Shown here in pieces: positions 8,309-17,097 of a DNA stretch of 64,000 nucleotides (positions are counted from its first letter, which is position 1; each line of letters opens with the position of its first letter). The translations under genes and the position numbers were made by a program. The DNA lies in contig CAYRDC010000008.1 of assembly GCA_964422925.1 (NCBI GenBank), positions 53,189 through 117,188 of the forward strand. The letters are read 5' to 3'. A model generated the notes under the pieces. That model made no database searches. It saw only the letters and a program-made list of their open reading frames with translations, and was not told the DNA's origin. The DNA comes from CAYRDC01 sp964422925. Its GTDB lineage: Bacteria; Bacteroidota; Bacteroidia; Chitinophagales; S012-47.

Positions 8309-9019
8309 ATGGGACAAAAAGCAAACCCGATCAGTAACCGGCTTGGCTTCATCAGAGGCTGGGACAGCAATTGGTATGCGGAAAAGGATTTTCCCGAAAA
8401 GCTACTGGAAGACAACCGCATCAGGGAATACCTTCACGCGCGTATACCCAAAGGGGGCATTGCCCGGATTATTATTGAACGCACGCTGAACCGGATTACG
8501 GTTACCGTACACACTTCACGGCCCGGAATCATTATCGGTCGGGGCGGAGCCGAAGTAACCCTCATCAACGAAGAGCTGAAAAAGGTTACCGGGAAAGACG
8601 TACAGATCAATATTCATGAAATAAAGCGTCCGGAACTGGATGCCAATATCGTGGCAGAAAACATTGCCCGCCAGCTGGAAGCCCGTGTCAATTACAGGCG
8701 GGCCATTAAAATGGCCATTGCCTCGACCATGCGGATGGGCGCTGAAGGCATCAAAGTCAGGGTTTCCGGACGGATTGGTGGGGCTGAAATGGCCCGGACA
8801 GAAGAGTACAAAGACGGGCGTATTCCGCTGCATACCTTCCGTGCTGATATTGATTACGCTTTGAAAGAGGCCAGGACCGTATATGGGGTCATCGGCATCA
8901 AGGTTTGGATTTGTAAAGGAGAAGTATTTGGCAAGAGGGATTTATCGCCCAATGTGGGAACTGGAAAAACCGAACGCAAGCCGAGAGGCCGTTTCGGAGG
9001 CAGGGGTCGCAGGGGATAA
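8309..9019 (+). CDS. rpsC: 30S ribosomal protein S3
   Basis: S3 guards the mRNA entry channel of the 30S subunit. The 236-residue protein has the N-terminal domain, a KH domain with GXXG loop (GIIIGRGGAEV) and a C-terminal domain including IGGAEMARTEEYKDGRIPLH. The C-terminus is basic and glycine-rich. rplV ends 9 nt upstream. Confidence 0.98.
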   Translation: MGQKANPISNRLGFIRGWDSNWYAEKDFPEKLLEDNRIREYLHARIPKGGIARIIIERTLNRITVTVHTSRPGIIIGRGGAEVTLINEELKKVTGKDVQINIHEIKRPELDANIVAENIARQLEARVNYRRAIKMAIASTMRMGAEGIKVRVSGRIGGAEMARTEEYKDGRIPLHTFRADIDYALKEARTVYGVIGIKVWICKGEVFGKRDLSPNVGTGKTERKPRGRFGGRGRRG

Positions 9020-9045
9020 TCCGGATGAAAAACCAATAGACTGAT

Positions 9046-9465
9046 ATGCTGCAACCGAAAAAAGTAAAATACCGGAAAAAGCAAAAAGGCCGTATGAAAG
9101 GCAATGCCCAGCGCGGCAACAGCCTGGCCTTTGGCTCGTTTGGCATCAAAAGCCAGGACAGCGCCTGGATTACCGACCGGCAAATTGAAGCGGCCCGTGT
9201 TGCCATCACCAGGTACATGAAAAGGGAAGGCCAGGTTTGGATCCGCATATTTCCCGACAAACCCGTAACTAGCAAACCGGCTGAAGTGCGGATGGGTAAG
9301 GGAAAAGGCGCCCCGGATCACTGGGTAGCCGTAGTAAGGCCCGGCCGCATTATGTTTGAATGCGAAGGCGTATCGCTCGAAGTGGCCAAAGAAGCCATGC
9401 GCCTCGGAGCCCAGAAACTTCCGGTACGAACCAAATTTGTAGTAAGACGGGATTATACCGAATAA
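9046..9465 (+). CDS. rplP: 50S ribosomal protein L16
   Basis: L16 helps position the A-site tRNA acceptor end on the 50S. It has 139 residues. MLQPKKVKYRKKQKGRMKG, RVAITRYMKREGQVWIRIFP and MGKGKGAPDHWVAVVRPG are all diagnostic. A shadow frame runs on the opposite strand across this gene. Confidence 0.98.
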   Translation: MLQPKKVKYRKKQKGRMKGNAQRGNSLAFGSFGIKSQDSAWITDRQIEAARVAITRYMKREGQVWIRIFPDKPVTSKPAEVRMGKGKGAPDHWVAVVRPGRIMFECEGVSLEVAKEAMRLGAQKLPVRTKFVVRRDYTE

Positions 9466-9475
9466 AGAAACAGCC

Positions 9476-9685
9476 ATGGCAGGTATAAGTAAAGAAATAA
9501 TCAGGGATCTGAGCACCGAGGAGTTGATTGACCGGATTGAGGAAGAAAAAGAACTGCTCAGGAAGAAAAAGTTTGCCCATGCGGTTTCACCGCTTGAAAA
9601 TCCGAATGAAATACAAATCATTCGCAGGAATGTAGCCCGGCTGAAGACGGAATTACGGAGAAGGCAACTGGCCGGTGAAGCATAA
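9476..9685 (+). CDS. rpmC: 50S ribosomal protein L29
   Basis: L29 is a small two-helix protein next to L23 at the tunnel exit. The 69 residues show EIIRDLSTEELIDRIEEEKE and the closing helix NPNEIQIIRRNVARLKTEL, both typical. Confidence 0.96.
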   Translation: MAGISKEIIRDLSTEELIDRIEEEKELLRKKKFAHAVSPLENPNEIQIIRRNVARLKTELRRRQLAGEA

Positions 9686-9700
9686 AACTATACAGTAAAA

Positions 9701-9958
9701 ATGGAACAAAGGAATTTACGTAAATCCCGTATTGGCATTGTCCATAGTGACAAAATGGATAAAACCGTGACTGTGGTAGTAGAAAGGAAAGTAAAGCATC
9801 CTATCTATGGGAAGTTCATGAAGCAGACTAAAAAATACATGGCGCACAACGAAAACAATAATGCCCGTGCCGGTGATACCGTTCGCATTGTGGAAACCAG
9901 ACCCATGAGTGCCCGGAAACGCTGGCGGGTAGTGGAAGTTCTTGCGCGTGCCAAATAA
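9701..9958 (+). CDS. rpsQ: 30S ribosomal protein S17
   Basis: S17 is an OB-fold protein that binds the 5' domain of 16S rRNA. It has 85 residues. MEQRNLRKSRIGIVHSDKMDKTV and VVERKVKHPIYGKF match the family, as does the late SARKRWRVVEV strand. Confidence 0.97.
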   Translation: MEQRNLRKSRIGIVHSDKMDKTVTVVVERKVKHPIYGKFMKQTKKYMAHNENNNARAGDTVRIVETRPMSARKRWRVVEVLARAK

Positions 9959-9989
9959 GACTATTGTAAACCAGTTAATCGCATAAACG

Positions 9990-10355
9990 ATGATACAGCA
10001 GGAATCACGGTTAAAAGTTGCCGATAACAGCGGAGCCAAAGAAGTATTGTGTATCCGCGTGCTGGGAAGCAATAAACGTTATGCCTCAATCGGTGACAAG
10101 ATCGTGGTAACGGTAAAGGATGCCCTGCCCAGCGGGCAAATGAAGAAAGGTCAAATTTCCAAAGCGGTAGTCGTGCGCGTTAAAAAAGAAATCAGAAGGC
10201 GTGACGGCAGCTACATCCGCTTCGATGATAACGCGGTGGTGCTGCTTAACAATGCAGACGAACCCCGCGGCACACGTATTTTCGGGCCTGTGGCCCGTGA
10301 GTTGCGTGAAAAACAGTTTATGAAAGTTGTTTCACTGGCCCCTGAAGTACTGTAA
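9990..10355 (+). CDS. rplN: 50S ribosomal protein L14
   Basis: L14 sits at the 50S face that meets the 30S. The 121 residues start MIQQESRLKVADNSGAKEV, the family signature, and end FMKVVSLAPEVL. The central DNAVVLLN and PRGTRIFGPVARELRE segments are present. rplX begins 3 nt after its stop. Confidence 0.98.
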   Translation: MIQQESRLKVADNSGAKEVLCIRVLGSNKRYASIGDKIVVTVKDALPSGQMKKGQISKAVVVRVKKEIRRRDGSYIRFDDNAVVLLNNADEPRGTRIFGPVARELREKQFMKVVSLAPEVL

Positions 10356-10358
10356 ACC

Positions 10359-10697
10359 ATGAAAAATAAAAAGATAAAACAAGTGAAACCGAATATAAAA
10401 CGCGGAGATATTGTCCGGGTAATTGCCGGAGACGACAAGGGCCGTCAGGGCAAAGTTTTGTTTGTTGAGCCTAAAAAAATGCGCGCCATTGTGGAAGGCG
10501 TCAATATGGTGTCGCGCCATACGAAACCCAATGCGCAATACCCCAACGGTGGCATCATTAAAAAGGAAGCTCCGGTGCATATCTCCAACCTGATGTTGCT
10601 GGACCCGAAGTCCAATGAACCGACAAGGGTTGGCCGGAAACGAGTGGATGGAAAACTGAAACGGTATTCAAAAAAATCAGGTGAAATTATTGACTGA
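10359..10697 (+). CDS. rplX: 50S ribosomal protein L24
   Basis: L24 is an assembly initiator of the 50S. The 112-residue product has a KOW motif near residues 14-42 (IKRGDIVRVIAGDDKGRQG). The MVSRHTKPNAQYPNGGIIKK loop is typical. Its TGA stop overlaps the ATG of rplE by one base (TGATG), which suggests translational coupling. Confidence 0.97.
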   Translation: MKNKKIKQVKPNIKRGDIVRVIAGDDKGRQGKVLFVEPKKMRAIVEGVNMVSRHTKPNAQYPNGGIIKKEAPVHISNLMLLDPKSNEPTRVGRKRVDGKLKRYSKKSGEIID

Positions 10698-11245
10698 TGA
10701 ACTACGTACCCAGATTAAAGAAACGATATACGGAAGAAATTGCTCCAAAACTGATGGAGCATTTCGGATATAGAAGCCCCATGCAAATTCCCCGACTGTT
10801 AAAAATAAACATCAACCGGGGGGTGGGTAAGGCTACGCAGGATAAAAAGCTGATTGAAGCGGCCATCGAAGAGCTGACGGCTATAACCGGCCAGCGCGCG
10901 GTGGCAACCATAGCCCGGAAATCGATTTCCAACTTCCATCTGCGCGAGGGAATGCCCATCGGGGTAAGGGTAACTTTGCGGGGCGATAAAATGTGGGAAT
11001 TTATTGACCGGCTCATCAGCGTATCCCTGCCGCGTGTCCGCGACTTCAGGGGAATAAGCCCCAAAAGCTTTGATGGCCACGGGAATTATACCCTCGGAAT
11101 CCGGGAGCAGATTATTTTCCCGGAAATCGATATTGACAAGGTCAACCACATCACGGGGATGGATATAACCTTTGTCACTTCCACTGATAGCGATGAGGAA
11201 GCTTTTGAATTGCTGAAAGAAATTGGATTACCGTTCCGGAAATAA
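10697..11245 (+). CDS. rplE: 50S ribosomal protein L5
   Basis: L5 binds 5S rRNA and contacts P-site tRNA. It has 182 residues. PRLLKININRGVG, the loop TGQRAVATIARKSIS and FRGISPKSFDGHGNYTLGI are characteristic. The start codon overlaps the rplX stop. Confidence 0.98.
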   Translation: MNYVPRLKKRYTEEIAPKLMEHFGYRSPMQIPRLLKININRGVGKATQDKKLIEAAIEELTAITGQRAVATIARKSISNFHLREGMPIGVRVTLRGDKMWEFIDRLISVSLPRVRDFRGISPKSFDGHGNYTLGIREQIIFPEIDIDKVNHITGMDITFVTSTDSDEEAFELLKEIGLPFRK

Positions 11246-11262
11246 AAAACAGAATAGGATTT

Positions 11263-11532
11263 ATGTCAAAGAAATCAGTCATAGCCAGGCAAAGAAAACG
11301 TGAACGGCTGGTAGCCAAGTACGCAGAAAAACGGACTGCGCTTAAAGCAGCCGGTGACTGGGAAGCCCTGGACAGGCTGCCGCGCAATGCCTCACCGGTT
11401 CGTTTGCGCAAGCGTTGTAACATCACCGGAAGGCCGCGCGGCTATATCGGGGCGTTTGGAATTTCAAGGCTTGTGTTTCGCGACATGGCTACATCGGGAA
11501 AAATCCCGGGCGTGAAAAAAGCCAGTTGGTAA
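11263..11532 (+). CDS. rpsN: 30S ribosomal protein S14, zinc-free long form
   Basis: S14 is a 30S head protein. This copy is the 89-residue form and lacks the CxxC pairs of the short zinc-binding form; only one cysteine (RKRCNITG) remains. The C-terminus GRPRGYIGAFGISRLVFRD with ending KASW is typical of the long form. It needs no zinc. Confidence 0.97.
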   Translation: MSKKSVIARQRKRERLVAKYAEKRTALKAAGDWEALDRLPRNASPVRLRKRCNITGRPRGYIGAFGISRLVFRDMATSGKIPGVKKASW

Positions 11533-11560
11533 TAAAACGGAATTAAAGAAAAAGACAACA

Positions 11561-11959
11561 ATGGTAACTGATCCCATAGCAGATTATCTGACCCGTATCA
11601 GGAATGCGATGAAAGCCAGGCACCGGGTAGTGAATATCCCGGCTTCGAATATGAAGAAAAGACTGACAGAAATCCTGTATCAATACGGGTATATCCTGAA
11701 ATACAAATTTGAGGACGACAATAAGCAGGGTATAATCCGGATCGCCCTCAAATATGACCCGGTAACCCAGCAGCCGGTTATAAAAAAACTGGCCCGGGTG
11801 AGTAAACCGGGATTGCGCAAATACACCAGTGTGGACAAACTGCCCCGTGTATTAAACGGGCTGGGCATTGCCATTGTGTCTACCTCTAAGGGAGTGATGA
11901 CGGATAAAGAAGCCCGGACACAAAATGTAGGCGGGGAAGTAATTTGCTACGTGTATTAA
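11561..11959 (+). CDS. rpsH: 30S ribosomal protein S8
   Basis: S8 binds the central domain of 16S rRNA. It has 132 residues. MVTDPIADYLTRIRNAMKA opens the protein, and the C-terminal half has STSKGVMTDKEARTQNVGGE, the conserved rRNA-binding region. In E. coli S8 autoregulates the spc operon at rplE; I did not find an obvious copy of its target here. Confidence 0.98.
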   Translation: MVTDPIADYLTRIRNAMKARHRVVNIPASNMKKRLTEILYQYGYILKYKFEDDNKQGIIRIALKYDPVTQQPVIKKLARVSKPGLRKYTSVDKLPRVLNGLGIAIVSTSKGVMTDKEARTQNVGGEVICYVY

Positions 11960-11980
11960 AATGATTAAACTGATTTTAAC

Positions 11981-12538
11981 ATGTCAAGGATAGGAAGTGC
12001 GCCCATACCAATACCTGACGGAGTGGAAATATCCGTCAGCCCGGGTAACCTGGTTACCGTCAAGGGCCCGAAGGGAGAACTTACCCAGCAGGTTGATCCT
12101 GATTTAACCATAAGCCAGGAGGATGGGCAGATTATAGTAAAGCGGCCAACGGATCAGAAACGGCATAAATCCATGCACGGGCTTTACAGGAGCCTTATCA
12201 ATAATATGGTGATAGGCGTTTCAGAAGGATATACCATCCAGTTGGAGATGCAGGGCGTGGGTTTCCGGGCCAACGCGCAGGGCCAGAAGCTGGAACTCAG
12301 TGTTGGTTTTTCCCATCCGGTGGTATTTGTCTTACCCCCGGAAATCAAATTATCGGTAGAAACAGTCAAAGGAAAAAATCCGGTGATAACCTTGCAAAGC
12401 ATTGACAAGCAGTTGGTGGGCCAGGTGGCAGCCAAGATCCGTGAAGTGCGCAAACCTGAACCATACAAGGGCAAGGGAATCAGATTCAAAGGTGAAGAAA
12501 TCAGGCGCAAAGCCGGTAAAACAGCAGCATCTGCATAA
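11981..12538 (+). CDS. rplF: 50S ribosomal protein L6
   Basis: L6 lies near the factor-binding site of the 50S. The 185 residues form two related domains. Signatures are RIGSAPIPIPDGVEI and VKGPKGELTQ near the start, and the C-terminal KPEPYKGKGIRFKGEEIRRK. Confidence 0.98.
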   Translation: MSRIGSAPIPIPDGVEISVSPGNLVTVKGPKGELTQQVDPDLTISQEDGQIIVKRPTDQKRHKSMHGLYRSLINNMVIGVSEGYTIQLEMQGVGFRANAQGQKLELSVGFSHPVVFVLPPEIKLSVETVKGKNPVITLQSIDKQLVGQVAAKIREVRKPEPYKGKGIRFKGEEIRRKAGKTAASA

Positions 12539-12548
12539 ATAAGAGAAT

Positions 12549-12917
12549 ATGTCAGGTAAACATTCAGCATTAAAAGTTCAAAGAAGGAAGCGCATTCGAA
12601 TGGGCATCCGGAAAAAGATAAAGGGAACCCCTGAACGGCCAAGAATTTCGGTATTCAGGAGCAATAAGGAGATATATGCCCAGATCATTGATGATATTCA
12701 CGGGCATACCCTGATATCGGCTTCTTCCATGAGCAAGGAAATAAGAGGAGCCAAGGGTACCAGAACTGAAATAGCCCGTGAGGTTGGCAAATTACTGGCT
12801 GAGAGGGCCAAAGCCTCCAGTATAGAGCGAGTAGTGTTTGACCGGGGCGGTTATTTATTCCATGGCCGGGTAAAAGCCCTGGCAGAAGGAGCCCGTGAAG
12901 GTGGGTTGAAGTTTTAA
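12549..12917 (+). CDS. rplR: 50S ribosomal protein L18
   Basis: L18 brings 5S rRNA to the 50S together with L5. It has 122 residues. RRKRIRMGIRKKIKGTPERPR and the C-terminal FDRGGYLFHGRVKALAEGAREGG-type end are diagnostic. Confidence 0.97.
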   Translation: MSGKHSALKVQRRKRIRMGIRKKIKGTPERPRISVFRSNKEIYAQIIDDIHGHTLISASSMSKEIRGAKGTRTEIAREVGKLLAERAKASSIERVVFDRGGYLFHGRVKALAEGAREGGLKF

Positions 12918-12935
12918 CAGGCAATAAAAAAGAAT

Positions 12936-13454
12936 ATGGTAAAAACTACCGTAAAAAGAGTAAAAGCCAGTGAACTGGATCTCCACGAAAAAGTGGTGAA
13001 TATCAGGCGTGTAGCTAAAGTTACCAAGGGAGGGCGGACTTTCAGTTTTTCAGCCCTCGTGGTGGTTGGTAACGGAGAAGGCATTGTTGGCCATGGCCTC
13101 GGCAAGGCCCATGAAGTAACGGAAGCCATTAACAAGGCCATTGACGATGCCAAGAAAAACCTGATACAGGTTCCGATTATACATGGCACGCTGCCGCATC
13201 CCCAGGAAGGGAAGTACGGAGCCGCCAAAGTGATGATGAAACCGGCTTCAAATGGTACGGGGGTTATTGCCGGTGGCGCCATGCGGGCCGTACTTGAAGC
13301 GGCAGGCATAAAAGACGTACTGGCCAAATCAATGGGTTCATCCAATCCGCATAATGTAGTAAAGGCCACCATTAATGGCCTGAGCTCACTGAGGGATGCT
13401 TACCGCATCAGCCAGGAAAGAGGTATTTCATTAAAAAAACTGTTTAACGGTTAA
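12936..13454 (+). CDS. rpsE: 30S ribosomal protein S5
   Basis: S5 is part of the mRNA entry channel and affects accuracy. The 172 residues contain the double-stranded RNA-binding fold: VVNIRRVAKVTKGGRTFSF, then ALVVVGNGEGIVGHGLGKA. ASNGTGVIAGGAMRAVLEAAG lies in the C-terminal half. rpmD follows after 3 nt. Confidence 0.98.
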   Translation: MVKTTVKRVKASELDLHEKVVNIRRVAKVTKGGRTFSFSALVVVGNGEGIVGHGLGKAHEVTEAINKAIDDAKKNLIQVPIIHGTLPHPQEGKYGAAKVMMKPASNGTGVIAGGAMRAVLEAAGIKDVLAKSMGSSNPHNVVKATINGLSSLRDAYRISQERGISLKKLFNG

Positions 13455-13457
13455 CCT

Positions 13458-13637
13458 ATGGGCAGAATCCGCATTACACAAATCAGAAGTACCATTGACC
13501 GGCCCAAGCGGCAGAAAAGGACCATAGAAGCGCTGGGTCTGGGCCGCATAAATAAATCGCGTGAAGTGGAAGCCACTCCGCAGATACTTGGCATGGTGGA
13601 AAAGGTAAAACATTTAATCAAAGTAGAAGAGCTGTAA
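13458..13637 (+). CDS. rpmD: 50S ribosomal protein L30
   Basis: This 59-residue gene fills the gap between rpsE and rplO. Its product starts MGRIRITQIRSTIDRPKRQK and continues with TIEALGLGRINKSREVE, the standard L30 pattern, ending KHLIKVEEL. The spacing is 3 nt from rpsE and 2 nt to rplO, as expected in a spc cluster. Confidence 0.97.
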   Translation: MGRIRITQIRSTIDRPKRQKRTIEALGLGRINKSREVEATPQILGMVEKVKHLIKVEEL

Positions 13638-13639
13638 TC

Positions 13640-14086
13640 ATGGACCTAAGCAATTTAAAACCGGCTCCCGGTTCAATAAAAAAAGGAAAACGCATTGCCC
13701 GCGGACAAGGCAGCGGCAAGGGTGGTACGTCCACGCGCGGCCATAAAGGGGCTCAATCCCGCTCGGGTTACAAAATCAAATTCGGTTTTGAAGGCGGACA
13801 AATGCCCTTGCAAAGGCGTGTTCCCAAAAGAGGGTTTAACAACTTTACCCGGAAGGAATATACCGTGTTGAATCTGGATTCTTTGCAGGCTTTGGCTGAT
13901 AAATACAAGCTTAAAAAAATTGATCCTGACATTTTGCACCAGCACCGTATCATCGGTAAGAAAGACCGGGTGAAAATTTTGGGCCGGGGCGAAATAAACA
14001 CTGCCCTGGAACTGACGGTGCACGCCATCAGCGCTACGGCTAAAAAAGCTATTGAGGAAAAAGGCGGTTCAATAAACCTGGTATAA
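13640..14086 (+). CDS. rplO: 50S ribosomal protein L15
   Basis: L15 is a late-assembling 50S protein. It has 148 residues. The N-terminus LSNLKPAPGSIKKGKRIARG and the glycine-rich GQGSGKGGTSTRGHKGAQSR are diagnostic, as is FEGGQMPLQRRVPKRGF. secY follows after 10 nt. Confidence 0.98.
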   Translation: MDLSNLKPAPGSIKKGKRIARGQGSGKGGTSTRGHKGAQSRSGYKIKFGFEGGQMPLQRRVPKRGFNNFTRKEYTVLNLDSLQALADKYKLKKIDPDILHQHRIIGKKDRVKILGRGEINTALELTVHAISATAKKAIEEKGGSINLV

Positions 14087-14096
14087 TTCACCCGGC

Positions 14097-15434
14097 ATGA
14101 AAGGCTTAATCAATACCATACGCAACATTTGGAAAATTGAAGACCTGCGCAAGCGGATATTATATACCCTTGGACTGGTACTTATTTACAGGATTGGTTC
14201 CTATGTTGTCTTACCGGGCATTAACCCGGATGCCCTGCAGACACAGGGTGGCCCGGGCGGTATCTTGGCATTGATCGATATTTTTGCCGGGGGCGCCTTC
14301 GGGCGCGCTTCAGTTTTTGCGTTAGGGATTATGCCTTACATTTCAGCTTCCATTGCCATACAGCTACTGGGCATGGCGGTTCCCTATTTTCAGAAATTGC
14401 AAAAAGAAGGCGAAAGCGGAAGACGGAAAATAAACCAGATAACCCGTTTGTTAACTGTTGTAGTTACCGCTGTGCAGGCTTCGGGATATTACATCTACCT
14501 GACACGTACTTTCCAGGGAGCGGTAGTGATCAATCCCAGCCTTTTTTATGCCATCTGCCTTATTGTGCTGACCACCGGAACAATATTCGTTATGTGGCTG
14601 GGCGAGAAAATTACTGACAACGGCATAGGAAATGGTATTTCCCTGTTGATCATGATTGGTATCATAGCCCGCCTGCCCATGGCATTTATTCAGGAATTAG
14701 CCAGTAAACTGGAAGGCACCGGTGGTTTTGTGCAGTTTATCATTGAGCTGGCTTTCCTGGTCATAATGGTAATCCTGGTGATTGCCCTGGTACAGGGAGT
14801 CCGGAAAATTCCGGTTCAATATGCCAAACGGATTATTGGAAGTGGTCCGCGCAGAATGCAAATGGGCGGTAACCGCCAGTACCTCCCCCTGAAAATAAAT
14901 GCTGCCGGGGTTATGCCTATCATCTTTGCACAAGCGCTTATGTTCATCCCTTCCACGGTTGGAACATTTGTGGGATTCCAGAACAGCGGGTTTGTAAGAA
15001 CCTTTAACGACTTTACTTCAACAGGATATAACGTTGTTTATTTCTTCCTGGTCATCATATTTACCTATTTCTACACGGCCCTGACGGTAAATCCACAGCA
15101 AATGGCTGATGAAATGAAGCGAAATGGTGGATTTATACCTGGGGTGAAACCGGGAAGAAGAACTGCAGAATTTATTGATAACGTAATGTCCAGGATTACC
15201 CTGCCTGGTTCCATCTTCCTGGCTGCTGTAGCCATTATGCCTGCTTTTGCCATGAAATTGGGAATTACAGCCGGGTTCGCGCTGTTTTACGGGGGTACTT
15301 CCCTGTTGATTTTGATAGGAGTGATTCTGGATACATTGCAGCAGATAGAGAGCCATCTGCTGATGAGGCATTATGACGGGTTAATGCGGTCCGGCAAGGT
15401 CAAAGGGCGGGCTGCCGGAGTGTCAAGCATATAA
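14097..15434 (+). CDS. secY: Protein translocase subunit SecY
   Basis: SecY forms the protein-conducting channel of the inner membrane with SecE and SecG and also inserts membrane proteins. The 445 residues fit ten transmembrane helices. The start IRNIWKIEDLRKRILYTLG and the early GSYVVLPGINPDAL are typical. GIMPYISASIAIQLL marks the second helix and lateral gate, and the C-terminal ESHLLMRHYDGLM is a SecY signature. Its place between rplO and map is the normal spc order. Confidence 0.98.
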   Translation: MKGLINTIRNIWKIEDLRKRILYTLGLVLIYRIGSYVVLPGINPDALQTQGGPGGILALIDIFAGGAFGRASVFALGIMPYISASIAIQLLGMAVPYFQKLQKEGESGRRKINQITRLLTVVVTAVQASGYYIYLTRTFQGAVVINPSLFYAICLIVLTTGTIFVMWLGEKITDNGIGNGISLLIMIGIIARLPMAFIQELASKLEGTGGFVQFIIELAFLVIMVILVIALVQGVRKIPVQYAKRIIGSGPRRMQMGGNRQYLPLKINAAGVMPIIFAQALMFIPSTVGTFVGFQNSGFVRTFNDFTSTGYNVVYFFLVIIFTYFYTALTVNPQQMADEMKRNGGFIPGVKPGRRTAEFIDNVMSRITLPGSIFLAAVAIMPAFAMKLGITAGFALFYGGTSLLILIGVILDTLQQIESHLLMRHYDGLMRSGKVKGRAAGVSSI

Positions 15435-15441
15435 AACTGGC

Positions 15442-16251
15442 ATGTCGGATACTGTTTATTATAAGACGGAAGAAGAAATTGCATTAATCCGAAAAAGTTC
15501 TTTGCTTGTTTCTGAAACAATAGCTGCTGTAGCGGCTGCCATCAGGCCGGGTGTGCGCACCGGGGAGCTGGATCAATTGGCTGAGGATTTTATCCATGAT
15601 CACGGAGCTATCCCGGCATTCAAAGGATACCAGGGTTTTCCTTCTACACTTTGCGTTTCGGTCAATGACCAGGTGGTTCATGGCATCCCCGGAGACCGGG
15701 AATTGAGAGAAGGCGACCTGGTTTCGGTCGACTGCGGAGTGGTTTGGAACGGGTTTTACGGAGACTCTGCCTATACCTTTGCCCTGCAGGGGGCTGATCC
15801 CGGCCACCTGGAACTGATGCATGTAACGCATGAGGCGTTGTACCGGGGTATAAAGGCAGCGGTGGCAGGCAACCGCTTGGGCGATATCGGTTTCGCGGTA
15901 CAGGACTTTGCCGAACGGGAAAAAGGACATGGCGTAGTGCGGGAACTGGTTGGCCACGGCATAGGCCGCGAGCTCCATGAAAGCCCGGAAGTACCGAATT
16001 TCGGCCGGAGAGGAAAAGGCATGAAATTGCTGGAAGGCCTGGTCATTGCCATTGAACCGATGATTAATCTCGGCAGCAAGCATGTATTGGTGCTGGATGA
16101 CGGCTGGACCGTGTGTACACAGGACGGAAAAGTATCGGCTCATTTTGAGCATACCGTAGTGGTGCGCAAAAGCCAGGCACAGATTCTGTCATCTTTTGAA
16201 CCTATTGAAGAAGTGGTAAAAACTAATCCTGATTTACAGGATTTTAGGTGA
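15442..16251 (+). CDS. map: Methionine aminopeptidase, type I
   Basis: Removes the initiator methionine from new proteins. The 269-residue protein has the creatinase/aminopeptidase fold, with the five metal ligands visible: two Asp in LVSVDCGVVWNGFYGDSA, His in VGHGIGRELHESP, Glu in VIAIEPMI and Glu in HFEHTVVV. It begins 7 nt after secY. It has no N-terminal zinc-finger extension, so it is class Ia or similar. Confidence 0.96.
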   Translation: MSDTVYYKTEEEIALIRKSSLLVSETIAAVAAAIRPGVRTGELDQLAEDFIHDHGAIPAFKGYQGFPSTLCVSVNDQVVHGIPGDRELREGDLVSVDCGVVWNGFYGDSAYTFALQGADPGHLELMHVTHEALYRGIKAAVAGNRLGDIGFAVQDFAEREKGHGVVRELVGHGIGRELHESPEVPNFGRRGKGMKLLEGLVIAIEPMINLGSKHVLVLDDGWTVCTQDGKVSAHFEHTVVVRKSQAQILSSFEPIEEVVKTNPDLQDFR

Positions 16252-16259
16252 AAACTTCG

Positions 16260-16267
16260 GATATTTG
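16260..16267 (+). promoter_or_regulatory. Possible internal promoter before infA
   Basis: GATATTTG followed by C differs from the TAnnTTTG -7 consensus in one base. The 57-nt gap between map and infA is longer than most gaps in this operon, so there is room for a second promoter. No convincing -33 box was seen. Confidence 0.3.
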
Positions 16268-16308
16268 CACTCGCTTTTAAAAAAGCTGTTGTTTCAGCAG
16301 GTTAGAAA

Positions 16309-16527
16309 ATGGCTAAACAAGATTTAATAAAACAGGACGGAACCATTGTTGAAGCTTTGTCCAACGCGATGTTCCGGGTCCGTCTGGAAAACGGGCACGA
16401 AATTGTAGCGCACATATCCGGTAAGATGCGGATGCACTACATACGGATATTGCCTGGCGACCGGGTGGCAGTGGAAATGTCGCCCTATGACTTGTCCCGG
16501 GGAAGGATCACTTTCAGGTATAAGTAA
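16309..16527 (+). CDS. infA: Translation initiation factor IF-1
   Basis: IF-1 binds the 30S A site during initiation. The 72-residue S1/OB-fold protein has DLIKQDGTIVEALSNAMFRV, the GHEIVAHISGKMRMHYIRI segment and VEMSPYDLSRGRITFRYK at the end. All are family hallmarks. It lies in the usual place between map and rpmJ. Confidence 0.98.
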   Translation: MAKQDLIKQDGTIVEALSNAMFRVRLENGHEIVAHISGKMRMHYIRILPGDRVAVEMSPYDLSRGRITFRYK

Positions 16528-16553
16528 GGCAAGGGTTCCATAAACCATTACTC

Positions 16554-16670
16554 ATGAAAGTCAGAACATCGATTAAAAAGCGGAGTGCTGATTGCAAGAT
16601 TGTCAAGCGTAAAGGACGCCTTTACGTAATTAACAAGAAGAATCCCAGATTTAAACAAAGACAAGGATAA
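16554..16670 (+). CDS. rpmJ: 50S ribosomal protein L36, zinc-free form
   Basis: A 38-residue protein with start MKVRTSIKKRSADCKIVKRK and end NPRFKQRQG, the exact length and pattern of L36. E. coli L36 binds zinc through C11, C14, C27 and H33. Here those positions are S, C, N and F, so only one ligand remains. It is therefore a C-minus, zinc-independent form. It precedes rpsM by 6 nt. Confidence 0.96.
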   Translation: MKVRTSIKKRSADCKIVKRKGRLYVINKKNPRFKQRQG

Positions 16671-16676
16671 ACTATT

Positions 16677-17057
16677 ATGGCAAGGATAGCAGGAATTGAT
16701 CTTCCGAAGGAAAAGATTGGCCTGATCGGGCTGACCTATATCTATGGGATCGGGCGCAGCACTGCCCTGGAAATTTTGAAGAAAGCCAATGTTGACCCGA
16801 ATATTAAAGTAAAGGACTGGACGGAAGAGCATATTACCAGTTTAAGGCGGGTCATCAATGAAGAATACAAAGTGGAAGGAAGCCTCCGTTCTGAAGTTCA
16901 GATGAACATCAAGCGGTTGATGGACATTGGGTCTTACCGGGGAATCCGCCATAGGAAAGGGCTGCCGGTGAGGGGGCAACGCACGCAAACCAATGCCCGC
17001 ACCCGGAAGGGGAAAGCCAAAACTGTGGCAGGTAAGAAAAAGGCGCCACGCAAGTAA
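16677..17057 (+). CDS. rpsM: 30S ribosomal protein S13
   Basis: S13 forms bridges between the subunits and touches P-site tRNA. The 126 residues open MARIAGIDLPKEKIGLIGLT and include the helix-hairpin region YGIGRSTALEIL. The basic C-terminal tail has RGLPVRGQRTQTNART-type residues and ends in lysine-rich KKKAPRK. Confidence 0.98.
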   Translation: MARIAGIDLPKEKIGLIGLTYIYGIGRSTALEILKKANVDPNIKVKDWTEEHITSLRRVINEEYKVEGSLRSEVQMNIKRLMDIGSYRGIRHRKGLPVRGQRTQTNARTRKGKAKTVAGKKKAPRK

Positions 17058-17097
17058 TTAGCGGTTTTATTCACGACAAAGAGGTAAATAAGCATAT

